The notes under the pieces were generated by a model. It had not been told where the DNA came from. It saw only the letters and a list, made by a program, of their open reading frames with translations, and did no database searches. From contig CAYYTK010000003.1 of NCBI GenBank assembly GCA_964474695.1, forward strand, positions 124,001 through 188,000: 64,000 nucleotides of DNA, in the 5' to 3' direction. Positions 7,164 to 15,547 of the stretch are shown here, piece by piece. The position numbers and the translations under genes were made by a program. Source of the DNA: DAOUBP01 sp964474695 (GTDB lineage: Bacteria; Chloroflexota; Anaerolineae; CG2-30-64-16). Position 1 is the first letter of the stretch; each line of letters opens with the position of its first letter.

Positions 7164-10100
7164 ATGCAGCTTGTAGAACCACCAGGCGTCGAACAGCCAG
7201 CGGGCGCACTATTGGCAGCCGCCGCGCGCCTGGCTGATACAACCGCCGCTGCAGACGCCGCCGCGTCGCACGCGGCCCGGGTCTCGACGCGCGCCGCCGA
7301 CCTGCTGGCTGCCTGGCATTGCCCGGAGGCCTGGTGCGCCGCCGCCCGGCTGGTCGCGCTGCCCACATTCGCCGCCCCAGACGCCTATCCCCTGATCGCC
7401 GCGCGGGTGGCGCCGGCGGTGGCAGACCTGGTGCAGCGCTTTCAGGCCCTCAACCGGGCCAGCTACCCGCAGCCGCGCTTCCGGACCGAGCAGGCGCGGC
7501 CGGGCTTTCAGCACCTGCAAAAGCTGTTCATCGCCTCCTTCACCGACGAGCCGGTCACCTTCGTCGCCCTCGGGCATATGTTGGCGCAACTGGAAGCGCT
7601 GAGCTGCCAGCCGCCGGCGGATGCGCCGGCCCAGGCCGAACAACTGCGCGTGGCCTGTCTGCCGGTGCTGGAGCACTTTGGGTTGTGGCAGGCGCAACGC
7701 CAGGCTGCTGAGACGCTGATCCGGCTCCAGGAGCCGGCCCGCGCCGCCCGGATCGAAAGCTGGATCCGGCAGCATGACGCGCGGCGCGCCGAGGTCCGTG
7801 ACCTGGTGGCGGCCGCGCTGCGCGAAGGCCTGCCCGACCAGGCAGCCGCGGTGGCCGTGACTATCCGCCCGGTGCGCGTGGCGCGGGTTTTCGAACAGAG
7901 CAGCGCCTACCCACACCTGGGACCGGACCTCGACCGTGAGCAGGCCGCACGCGCGCTGGCCGGCCGGCTGGCACTGGAGGTGACGGCGCCTGATGAGGCC
8001 GCCTGCTACCTGGCCCTGGGCTGCCTGCACCGCCTGGGGCGGCACGTAATAGGCACCTTGCGCGACTATCTGGCTTCGCCCAAGCCCAACGCCTACCGCA
8101 TGCTTCATACCACCGTCGCTATTGAAACCCGGCGCGGCGAACGGCCCGCCGTCGATTTCTTCATTTGCACTCCCGCGGCGCAACACTGCAATTACTGGGG
8201 CCGTGTCGCTGAGTGGGAGTTGGGGCCCGCTGCCGCGGCTCAGCTTGGCCAGGCCTGGTGGCGCCGTAAGGAGCGCGAGCTGAACATCCTGCGCGGCGGT
8301 GAGCCGGGCGCGTACGCGGAGCCAACCTTCGTCTTCACACCACTGGGCGAACTGCAAACGCTGCCCTGCAAAAGCACGCCGGTCGACTTTGCTTTTCAGT
8401 TGCATTCGGAGCGCGGGCAGTTTTATGTTGGCGCCCAGGTCAACGGCGCGGAGGTGTCTGTCGGTTTTCTCCTGGCGAACGCCGACATCATCAACGTCCG
8501 GTTTGACCCGCGCCTGCCCTCGCGCCTGCGCCGCGAGTGGTTGCAGACGGTGCAGACGCCGGCGGCGGCCGCCCGCATTCAGAAGGCGTTGGCTTACCGT
8601 GAACAGGGCGCCGAGCGCGGCAGGCAGCTCCTGGAGCAGGCAGTCACGCAGCAGTGCCAACGCCTGGGCATCACATTGAGCAAGGTGCGCCTCAGCGCCT
8701 ACCTGGCTGAAGCCGCCCATTGGTACCAGTGCGGCGATAGCGAGGCCCTCTACCAGCAGGTCGTCAGCGGCCGGCCCGCGCCGGCGGCGGTGGCGCTGCG
8801 CATCGCGACGCAGGAGGTGGCGCAGCGCGTCGGTTATCCCGACGGCCGCCCCCTGGGCCTGCGCGCTGAGCGCGTCCGCGTCGCCCAATGCTGCCGGCCG
8901 GCAGTGGATGTGTCCATCGCCGGCCACTTCTACCAGCCCAAAACACCGCATGAGCGGGTCACCATCCACGAGGCATCCTGCGAATGCTTGCCGCAGGATG
9001 CCCGCACGATGGCGTTGGTCTGGCACGCGCCGGTGGATGAGTCCCTCCACGAGTTTCGCATGCTGGGCGCCGATCGCAAACGCCTTTTGAGCGACGTGCT
9101 GGAGCCCTTCCATGCCCAGAATCACGCCCTGCACCGGGTGCTGGCGGAGCGTCTCGCCGACGATGTGGCCCACATCCAGGTGTTGGCCGAGGTGCGCGGC
9201 AGCGCCGACGCCAACGCCCTGTCCGCCGCGATCGAGGCTGTGCCGGGCATCCGGGAGGTCGCCGCGCGGCCGCTGGCCATGACGCCACAAGAGGTGCGCG
9301 AACTGCGACGGCGCCTTGCCAGCGAGAACCCCTACCGTTTCAACCTGCCGGCCTATCGCCTGGGCGATTTTCTCGGCCGCGCGGCTGAGCTGAATGCGAT
9401 CAAGGCGTTCATCGCGCGGCCCGATCCGGCCGGCCCGCTGGTGGTGTACGGGCCGTGGCGCATCGGCAAGACCTCGCTCCTCAGGCATCTGGAGCGCAGC
9501 GGCATCGGCGATACGTGGGTCGGGGTGTATGTGGATTGCCAGCCGGACCGCGGCCCGGGCCTGGCCGGCCTGCTCGGCGAGGTGATCCGGGCCACCACCG
9601 AACGCCTCGCCCAGGTGCCCGATCTTCTGGGCGGCGGCTTGACTTATCTCACGGCAGAAGAGCGCCAACAACTGGCCGTGGACCCGGTCGGGGTGTTCGC
9701 CCAGTTCTGCCGGCGCACGGCTGCGGCCCTGGCCAGCCGCCGCTACATCCGGCTGGTTGTGCTTATGGACGAGTTCAGCTCACTGGATGACCAGGTGCGC
9801 CAGGGGTGGCTCGAACCGCGGGTGTTTGACAACCTGCGCTACCTGATGGGCGGCGCGCTGGATGTGGCGTTCGTGCTCGTGGTGCAGTCTGCCGTTCTGA
9901 CCAGCATGCGGGCTCTCACCGGTCCCGGCGCCGGCCTGCTGGAGATCGCCCAATTGCTGCCGCTGGGACCTTTGGATCTGGACGCGACGCGCGACTTGTT
10001 GGCCACTGAGGCCGACAAAGTAGGCCTGAGCTGGCGCGCTGAGGCCCTGGACTACGTGGCAGCGGTGACGGGCCGGCACCCTTACTTGCTCAAGGTAGTC

Positions 10101-10502
10101 GGTTATCAGGCGGTCGAGCACATCAAGCGCACCGACCGCCGCGTGTTCGAGCTGGCCGATGCCCAGCGCGCTGCCAGGCTCAGCATCGCGCCGGATCATC
10201 ATGTTGATTTTTACTTCAGACACGTGACCGGCGCGCCTGTTGCTGCCGGCGCACGGCAGCTCTTGCGCCGGCTGGGGGCCGCTGGGCCGGCAGACTGGCT
10301 CTCCGAACCGGAGTTACTGATACGCGCGCGGAACCATGCCGACGCGGCCGCGGCGCGTGAGCTGCTGGCGGCCCTGGTGCGGCTTGATGTGTTGGCCACC
10401 GGCATGACTGAAAACGGCGCGCCGGCCTACCAGGTGCGGATTCCGCTCTTTGCGGCCTGGGCCACGGCCTATCAACCGGCGGCAGCGCCAGAGGAGACTT
10501 GA
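7164..10502 (+). CDS. Degenerate RelA/SpoT homologue fused to STAND/AAA ATPase
   Basis: 1112 residues; the start follows AGGAGG. Residues ~20-170 align by eye with the RSH hydrolase helices, but the HD/ED metal motif is replaced ('AARLVALPTF'). Residues ~235-370 resemble the synthetase domain with 'PKPNAYRMLHTTV' (306-318), yet the catalytic 'ExQIRT' strand reads 'DFFICT', so (p)ppGpp synthesis is unlikely. A TGS domain follows (~389-450, 'FTPLGELQTLP'), then an RSH zinc-finger-like segment ('CCRPAVDVSIAG' and 'HEASCECL', ~575-610) and an ACT domain ('ADRKRLLSDVLEPF', ~625-700). The C-terminal ~740-1112 is a STAND ATPase with Walker A 'GPWRIGKTS' (762-770) and Walker B 'VVLMDEFSS' (~864-872). 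It probably senses a stress or nucleotide signal and switches the ATPase. An operon partner follows 3 bp downstream. Confidence 0.8.
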   Translation: MQLVEPPGVEQPAGALLAAAARLADTTAAADAAASHAARVSTRAADLLAAWHCPEAWCAAARLVALPTFAAPDAYPLIAARVAPAVADLVQRFQALNRASYPQPRFRTEQARPGFQHLQKLFIASFTDEPVTFVALGHMLAQLEALSCQPPADAPAQAEQLRVACLPVLEHFGLWQAQRQAAETLIRLQEPARAARIESWIRQHDARRAEVRDLVAAALREGLPDQAAAVAVTIRPVRVARVFEQSSAYPHLGPDLDREQAARALAGRLALEVTAPDEAACYLALGCLHRLGRHVIGTLRDYLASPKPNAYRMLHTTVAIETRRGERPAVDFFICTPAAQHCNYWGRVAEWELGPAAAAQLGQAWWRRKERELNILRGGEPGAYAEPTFVFTPLGELQTLPCKSTPVDFAFQLHSERGQFYVGAQVNGAEVSVGFLLANADIINVRFDPRLPSRLRREWLQTVQTPAAAARIQKALAYREQGAERGRQLLEQAVTQQCQRLGITLSKVRLSAYLAEAAHWYQCGDSEALYQQVVSGRPAPAAVALRIATQEVAQRVGYPDGRPLGLRAERVRVAQCCRPAVDVSIAGHFYQPKTPHERVTIHEASCECLPQDARTMALVWHAPVDESLHEFRMLGADRKRLLSDVLEPFHAQNHALHRVLAERLADDVAHIQVLAEVRGSADANALSAAIEAVPGIREVAARPLAMTPQEVRELRRRLASENPYRFNLPAYRLGDFLGRAAELNAIKAFIARPDPAGPLVVYGPWRIGKTSLLRHLERSGIGDTWVGVYVDCQPDRGPGLAGLLGEVIRATTERLAQVPDLLGGGLTYLTAEERQQLAVDPVGVFAQFCRRTAAALASRRYIRLVVLMDEFSSLDDQVRQGWLEPRVFDNLRYLMGGALDVAFVLVVQSAVLTSMRALTGPGAGLLEIAQLLPLGPLDLDATRDLLATEADKVGLSWRAEALDYVAAVTGRHPYLLKVVGYQAVEHIKRTDRRVFELADAQRAARLSIAPDHHVDFYFRHVTGAPVAAGARQLLRRLGAAGPADWLSEPELLIRARNHADAAAARELLAALVRLDVLATGMTENGAPAYQVRIPLFAAWATAYQPAAAPEET

Positions 10503-10505
10503 TTC

Positions 10506-11951
10506 ATGGGGGATGTTGCTTCATCGAACGCAGTCGAGCACTGGCAGAATCCGTTTCTGCCGCGGCCCGGTTGCGTGCCGCCGCAGGCGTATGGCCGCCG
10601 CGATCTCCTCAAGCAGATGGTCCGCCGCCTCACCGCAGGCGACCCGGCCAGCCTCAACCTGGTCGGCCCGCGACGGATCGGCAAGACCACCATCCTGCGC
10701 GATCTCGGCGCGCCGGCCGGCTGTCTGCACCGCGCGCCATTTAACGCGGTGATCGGGCCGGGCCTGGCCCCGGAGTGTCTGCTGCCCATTTACCAGGATC
10801 TGGCCGGCTGCCCACCCGGCAATCCCTTCGCCGACCTGGCCGAGGTGGTTTTGACTGCGCTTGAACGCCGCGGCGATTGTGACTTGCGCGGCCTGGATCA
10901 CGAGATTCAGTTGGATAAGACAGCGGCGCAGCTTGCGCGGGCCGGCACGCAGATGCGCCTGACAGCCCTGGCCAGGGCGGCCCAGGCGCATGGTCTGCGG
11001 CTGATCCTCTGCCTGGATCGTGTGGATGAAGCCCGGCTGCTGGCTGATGCGGGGTCTACCCAATACGTGACGGAGTTGACGCAGTACGCTTCACTGGTGT
11101 TGGCCACGCGGCGCCCGCTCGTCGACATCTTTCCGGCGCTGGTTGGGTCGCCGCTGCTTTATCGCTTGGAACGCCTGGATGTGGGGCTGCTGGAGCCTGA
11201 GACCGCGGCCGAGGCGCTGGTCGCGCCGGGCGCCGAGCTGCAATTCAGCCCGCCGGACCAGGCGCTGCTGCTGGAGCTGGTCGGCCGGCATCCGTACATC
11301 CTGATGCGGGCCGCGGCGACCGCCTACGAACACCTGCGCACGACCGCGGGCCAACCATTGACCCGCAATTTCATCTGGCAGACCGTGAACAGTGCCCTGG
11401 AAGTGATCTTTCAGTACCTTTGGAACGGTTGGGAATGCGAGCTGCGGCAGTTCGTGGCGGTGTATCGTAATCCGCAGACCGCCTGGGAGCAGTTGGTCGG
11501 TGACACGTTTATCCGCACGCTGCAGGATGAGGCTATCATCGCGGAAGATATGGCCCGGCCGGATCGTCTGGAGTTCTTCTCGCCCTTGTTCGCAGCGTTC
11601 GCCAGCCGGCGCGCGGCCGAACCGGCCGTGCCTGCGTCCGTCCTGCCGCCGGTCGCGCCCGCGGCGCCGCACGCCGTGTTGGCTGAAATGGGCCTCGGCC
11701 TGCACACCAGGAGCGGGCAGTTGTTCCTGGCGCTGTACCAGCGGCTCGGCCAGCTCGTGCCGGACGCCGACCTGGCGCGCCCCATCTGGGGGGATCAAGA
11801 GCCAGGTGTGGTCAAGCATGCCCTCGAGATCGCTGCGGCGGGACTGCGCAAGAAGCTGCACGCGGCCCGGCTGCCTTACCGGCTGGTGCGCAAGTATGGC
11901 CAGGGTTACCGGTTGGAGTATGGCGAGCCGCCCCTGGACGGTGACGCGTGA
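10506..11951 (+). CDS. STAND/AAA ATPase with C-terminal winged helix
   Basis: 481 residues, starting 3 bp after the RelA/SpoT-STAND fusion with AGAGGAGA as ribosome site, so clearly cotranscribed. Walker A is 'GPRRIGKTT' (~53-61), close to the 'GPWRIGKTS' of its neighbour, and Walker B is 'LILCLDRVDEA' (~166-176). The 'YGRRDLLKQMV' before it is the usual entry to archaeal-type/STAND ATPase domains. The last ~90 residues ('LGLHTRSGQLFLALYQRLGQL' through 'YRLVRKYGQGYRLEY') form an OmpR-type winged helix with the typical wing 'RKxGxGYRLE'. It therefore looks like an ATP-switched DNA-binding partner of the upstream protein, perhaps an autoregulator. The exact biological role is unknown. Confidence 0.75.
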   Translation: MGDVASSNAVEHWQNPFLPRPGCVPPQAYGRRDLLKQMVRRLTAGDPASLNLVGPRRIGKTTILRDLGAPAGCLHRAPFNAVIGPGLAPECLLPIYQDLAGCPPGNPFADLAEVVLTALERRGDCDLRGLDHEIQLDKTAAQLARAGTQMRLTALARAAQAHGLRLILCLDRVDEARLLADAGSTQYVTELTQYASLVLATRRPLVDIFPALVGSPLLYRLERLDVGLLEPETAAEALVAPGAELQFSPPDQALLLELVGRHPYILMRAAATAYEHLRTTAGQPLTRNFIWQTVNSALEVIFQYLWNGWECELRQFVAVYRNPQTAWEQLVGDTFIRTLQDEAIIAEDMARPDRLEFFSPLFAAFASRRAAEPAVPASVLPPVAPAAPHAVLAEMGLGLHTRSGQLFLALYQRLGQLVPDADLARPIWGDQEPGVVKHALEIAAAGLRKKLHAARLPYRLVRKYGQGYRLEYGEPPLDGDA

Positions 11952-11952
11952 C

Positions 11953-11980
11953 TTGACGCCGCCCAGGATTGCGCTATTCT
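11953..11980 (+). promoter_or_regulatory. Putative promoter of metG leader
   Basis: TTGACG (11953-11958) and TATTCT (11975-11980) are separated by 16 bp directly behind the stop codon of the ATPase gene. Transcription from here would make a leader of about 160 bases ending in the hairpin at 12124-12148, before the metG remnant. Confidence 0.45.
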
Positions 11981-12123
11981 GCTGTCCAGAGGCTTCCGAT
12001 GCGAATCAACTTCATGAGCAGCACCGTCGGGGACACAATGACAATGTCGCTGCGCAGCCAGCTGCGCAGCCGTTTGATGCTGCCACCCCGCGACTGATTC
12101 GTCATCCTGCTCGTTTCGCAAGG

Positions 12124-12148
12124 GCCGTCCGGAGTGGACGGCTTTTTT
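12124..12148 (+). terminator. Rho-independent terminator/attenuator before metG remnant
   Basis: Stem GCCGTCC / GGACGGC with a 5-base loop, followed by six T. It ends the ATPase operon, or acts as an attenuator of the metG leader transcript that starts near 11987. The leader (11987-12123) also contains the inverted pair GCTGCGCA/TGCGCAGC. It lacks the UGGN element needed for a T-box. Confidence 0.7.
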
Positions 12149-12181
12149 GTTTGGCCTGCACTCGGCTCTGGGAGGACAGCC

Positions 12182-13093
12182 ATGAACCCACAAACCGCAT
12201 CCTATTTCATCTCCACCTCCATTCCATACGTCAACGGCCGGCCGCAAGAACGAGGTGCTGAGCTTCATCCGGGGCGGGCTGGCCGATCTGAGCATCTCCC
12301 GCTCACAGGCACGCGCCCACGGCTGGGGCATCCCGTGCCCGGCGATCCCGACCAGGTGATCTACGTGTGGTACGATGCACTGGCCAACTACATCACGGCA
12401 CTGGACTACGCGAACGAAGGGCCGCGCTACCAGCGCTACTGGGCCGAGAATCCTAACCGGGTCCACGTCATCGGCAAGGGCATCCTGCGCTTCCACGCGG
12501 TGTATTGGCCGGCTTTCCTGCTCTCCGCCGGCGTGCCGCTGCCGACAACGATCCTGGTGCACAGCTACCTGACGGTGGAAGGGCAGAAGATCGGCAAGTC
12601 GCTGGGCAACGCGATCGACCCGTTAGAATTGATCCAGGCCTATGGCCCGGATGCGGTCCGAGCCATAGACTCGGATGCGGTCCGAGCCATAGGCTCGGAT
12701 GCGGTCCGAGCCATAGGCTCGGATGCGCTGCGCTATTTTCTGCTGCGCCACACCCCAGCCGCCGAGGACAGCGACTTCTCGCGCACCCGGCTGGAGCTGG
12801 CGTACAACAGCGAGCTGGCCGACCAGTTGGGCAACCTGCTCAGCCGCACGGTGAGCATGGTGGTCAAGTATTGCGGCGGGGTCGTGCCCGCGGCCGGGCC
12901 GCTCGACGCGGCCGCGCAGCGCTTGGCCGATCTGGGCGCGACCCTGTCGGCCCGAGTGCACGACGCGGTCGAGCGCCTGGCCCTGCACGAGGCGCTGGCA
13001 GCCATTTGGGAGCTGTTCGGGGCCGGCCTCGCGGGCTTTGTCCGCATGCAGGGCGCCAAAGAACAGCGCCAGGGCCAAGCAGGGGCAGGATAA
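12182..13093 (+). pseudogene. metG: Broken methionyl-tRNA synthetase gene
   Basis: The ATG (after GGGAGGAC) opens with 'YFISTSIPYVNGRP', the MetRS start, but the HIGH motif that should follow is gone. About 190 codons are missing; the reading frame then resumes out of phase at DNA encoding 'KNEVLSFIRGGLADLSISRSQARAHGW', and a one-base loss at about 12332 returns it to the original frame at 'VPGDPDQVIYVWYDALANY'. The KMSKS loop is present ('KIGKSLGNAIDP'). Directly after 'AYGPD', three 24-bp palindromic units add 24 residues ('AVRAIxSD' repeats). After 'HEALAAIWELF' the C-terminus turns into unrelated sequence. Without HIGH and the connective domain the product cannot aminoacylate. Assembly error is the alternative. 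Confidence 0.8.
12650..12721. repeat. Three 24-bp palindromic units inside metG remnant
   Basis: Units start at 12650, 12674 and 12698. Each contains the hairpin CCGAGCC-ATA-GGCTCGG (the first has one change, AGACTCG). The unit length keeps the frame open and adds eight residues per copy just after the KMSKS region. Confidence 0.85.
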
Positions 13094-13102
13094 AACGTTG
13101 CT

Positions 13103-13127
13103 GCGCCAGACCTGTCAGGTCTGGCGC
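13103..13127. terminator. Perfect palindrome between convergent metG and FG-GAP genes
   Basis: GCGCCAGACCT-GTC-AGGTCTGGCGC makes an 11-bp stem with a 3-base loop. It lies between the stop of the metG remnant and the minus-strand stop at 13131, the position of a bidirectional terminator, though no strong T-tract follows. It may instead be one more palindromic repeat. Confidence 0.5.
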
Positions 13128-13130
13128 TGT

Positions 13131-15338
13131 TCAACGCACGATCATGGGCAGGCAGATGGTGCGCTCACACTGGTGGAGCAGCACACTCAACCGGCTGGTC
13201 GAGGCATCGATGTCGACCTTGACGGCCAGATCGGGCCGGCCATCACCGTTGAAGTCGCCGGCGGCCAGGTCACCCGGCGCACCGCCGGCCGCAAAGGGCC
13301 CAACCTGGCGGAACGCACCGTTGCCCAGGCCCAGCCACAGGTCGATGGCGCCGCCCAGCGTCCCGGCCAGGTCAGGGCGGCCGTCGCCGTTGAAGTCCGC
13401 GCGCGCTGCTGGCGCGCCGGGGACGGTCCCGACGCCCGTGAACGTGCCATCCCCCTGGCCGAGCAACACTGACGCACTGCCGTAGAAGCTGTCGCCCACG
13501 ATCAGGTCTGCCTTGCTGTCGTCGTTGAAGTCGCCTGTGATCAGCCCTTGCGGCTTGTAGTTGGGTTCAAGATTCCTGGCAAACGTGAACGTGCCGTCGC
13601 CGTTGCCGTACAGGAGGGTCAGCCAGCCGTCATCGTTGCTGGGCCCCCAGTTGGACGTGACCAGGTCGAGCTTGCCGTCGCCGTTGAAATCCGCCGTGAC
13701 TACGGAGGTCGGATGCGTGCCCGACCAATAACTGGCCGCCGGTTGGAAGGCTCCAGCCCCATCATTCAGCAGCACGCTTACGATGTTGCCGACCCCGGCA
13801 TTCGTTACGGCCAGGTCAGGCGCGTTGTCGCCGTTGAAATCACCCACCGCAATCCAGTCAGGACCGTACCCCACCTCATAATTCACCGCCGCACCGAACG
13901 ACCCGTCGCCGTTGCCCAGCAGCACGCTTACATAGGCGGGATGGAGATAGTTCGAGCTGTCATAATTCGCTACCGCCAGGTCCAGCTTGTGATCGGCGTT
14001 GAAGTCGGCCGCGGCGAGATAGACGGGCGAACGGTCCACCAGGGTCGCGTGCGGACTGGAGAAGCCGCCTGCGCCGTTGCCCAGCAGCATGCTCACCGCG
14101 CCGTTGGCGCCCGTCAGGCCCGTGCCGTTGGAGACCGCCGCGTCGAGCTTGCCGTCATTGTTGAAGTCCCCGGTCGCGACCGCGGCGGGGTATTGGCCCG
14201 CGTCGCTGAGGTGCGGCGCGCTGAGCATGATGCGAGGGCAGTTGGTGACGCCGCTCGGCCAGTCATAGAAGGCGTAGAGCCGGTTCCCCGCGCGATCCCC
14301 GACGTAGACACGGCCGGTGTACTGGTCCACCGCCGCCGCGAAGGGGTCCTGGCCCAGCGGGAAGTTGGCCAGGCGCCAGCTGTTCGCGCCGATCATGCTG
14401 ACGGTGCCAGAGAGGCTGTTGGTGATAAACACGTGGCCGGTGCTGGGATTGACGGCCACGCCGCCGCCGCCGTTCTCGCCGCCCGGGTCCAGGGCGGTCC
14501 GACCGACCTCGGTCAGCGAACCGGTGGTCGAGACGTGATACGTCACCGCGGTGTCCACCTGGTGCTGCCCGTGGCCGCAGGCGACGTGCAGCAGGCGTTT
14601 GGCGCCGTCGAAGGCCAGGCCGTAGGGGGTGCCGTTCGGCCGCGGGCCGCAGGGATAGACGATGCCGTGCGCGGGCAGGAGCCAGTACATGAGATCGTAA
14701 GCCCACACGTTCCCGCTGTCACGAAAGCTCATGAAGATGATCTCGTACTCGTCGTCGACAGCCACGCCCCATCCGCCTACCCCGAGCGGGAGATAGTTGA
14801 CGACCTCGTCGATCTCGCCATCGATCCAGGCAAACGTGTTCCCGCCATGCAGCGCGACGGCGATCATGTTCATGCCGGGAAACACCCCGACATAGGTCGG
14901 CTGGCTGCCCGCGCTGAGGTTGATCGTCTTCAAAAGCTGCAAATCGCTGCCGCGCAGCACGCTCACCGTGCCGCTGCTGAAGTTGGCGACGTAGACCTTG
15001 TTCGTGTCGATGTTGACGGCCACGCCGAACGGCAGGCTGCCCACAGTCGTCCGCGCCAGTTGGGTCAGGGTGGTCGCATCCACCATCAGCACGGAGTTGT
15101 TATTACGGCTGGTGATGTACAGCCGGTTCGTGAAATGGTTCACGGCCAGGCCGTTCGGGTTTTGCAGGCCTGGCAAGGTGACCGAGATCGGGTCGGGCCA
15201 GGCGGCGTCAGGGGTGCGGGGCGGTGCGGGGACCGCGGCGGCCTGGCTTAGGACGGGCGACCCGGCCGAGGTCAGGAGGAAGAGGAGCAGTGCGGCCACG
15301 AGGCCGCGTCGTGCGGGATGTGTGCGGGACGCTTTCAT
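13131..15338 (-). CDS. Secreted beta-propeller/FG-GAP (VCBS) repeat protein
   Basis: 735 residues from ATG at 15338, preceded by AAGGAGG; a longer start at 15368 has no such site. A signal peptide covers about 1-35 ('RRGLVAALLLFLLTSAG...SQAAA'). Residues ~50-330 are YVTN/NHL-like propeller repeats ('NGLAVNHFTNRLYITSRNNNSV', 'FGVAVNIDTNKVYVANFSSGTV', 'GGVAVNPSTGHVFITNS'). The second half has about seven FG-GAP/VCBS repeats with calcium-type loops such as 'DFNNDGKLDAAV', 'DFNADHKLDLAV' and 'DFNGDGRPDLAV'. The C-terminus 'ICLPMIVR' resembles a short tail I associate with Chloroflexota secreted proteins ('YLPLVxR'). It is probably an extracellular adhesion or binding protein; ligand unknown. Confidence 0.85.
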   Translation of the reverse strand: MKASRTHPARRGLVAALLLFLLTSAGSPVLSQAAAVPAPPRTPDAAWPDPISVTLPGLQNPNGLAVNHFTNRLYITSRNNNSVLMVDATTLTQLARTTVGSLPFGVAVNIDTNKVYVANFSSGTVSVLRGSDLQLLKTINLSAGSQPTYVGVFPGMNMIAVALHGGNTFAWIDGEIDEVVNYLPLGVGGWGVAVDDEYEIIFMSFRDSGNVWAYDLMYWLLPAHGIVYPCGPRPNGTPYGLAFDGAKRLLHVACGHGQHQVDTAVTYHVSTTGSLTEVGRTALDPGGENGGGGVAVNPSTGHVFITNSLSGTVSMIGANSWRLANFPLGQDPFAAAVDQYTGRVYVGDRAGNRLYAFYDWPSGVTNCPRIMLSAPHLSDAGQYPAAVATGDFNNDGKLDAAVSNGTGLTGANGAVSMLLGNGAGGFSSPHATLVDRSPVYLAAADFNADHKLDLAVANYDSSNYLHPAYVSVLLGNGDGSFGAAVNYEVGYGPDWIAVGDFNGDNAPDLAVTNAGVGNIVSVLLNDGAGAFQPAASYWSGTHPTSVVTADFNGDGKLDLVTSNWGPSNDDGWLTLLYGNGDGTFTFARNLEPNYKPQGLITGDFNDDSKADLIVGDSFYGSASVLLGQGDGTFTGVGTVPGAPAARADFNGDGRPDLAGTLGGAIDLWLGLGNGAFRQVGPFAAGGAPGDLAAGDFNGDGRPDLAVKVDIDASTSRLSVLLHQCERTICLPMIVR

Positions 15339-15547
15339 AGGGCTGCCTCCTTGGGGCTGAGAAAGCACATTCGGTATTATTGGAGACGCTGCCGCAGGCG
15401 GAAAGTGACGGATGACCCCGGGATGCCACCTAGCGCCACAGAAAAGCAGCCTCTGCAGAAGATCAGGCGCTTAGCCAGCCGCTGGATTGCCGCGCCGATC
15501 TCTGTGATCAGCAAATGCTGTGCTATAATGCGCCAAGAGGTGAGGAG

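Noticed and set aside
7209..9671. 820-codon minus-strand open frame opposite the RSH-STAND gene
   Set aside because: It is the high-GC shadow of the real gene. The plus-strand frame shows ordered TGS, ACT and ATPase motifs; the antisense product has no recognisable domain and no ribosome site.
11987..12148. T-box riboswitch before metG
   Set aside because: Size, terminator and gene fit, but the T-box core UGGN is absent (the best match reads GCUGCCACCCCGCG) and no clear specifier loop could be drawn.
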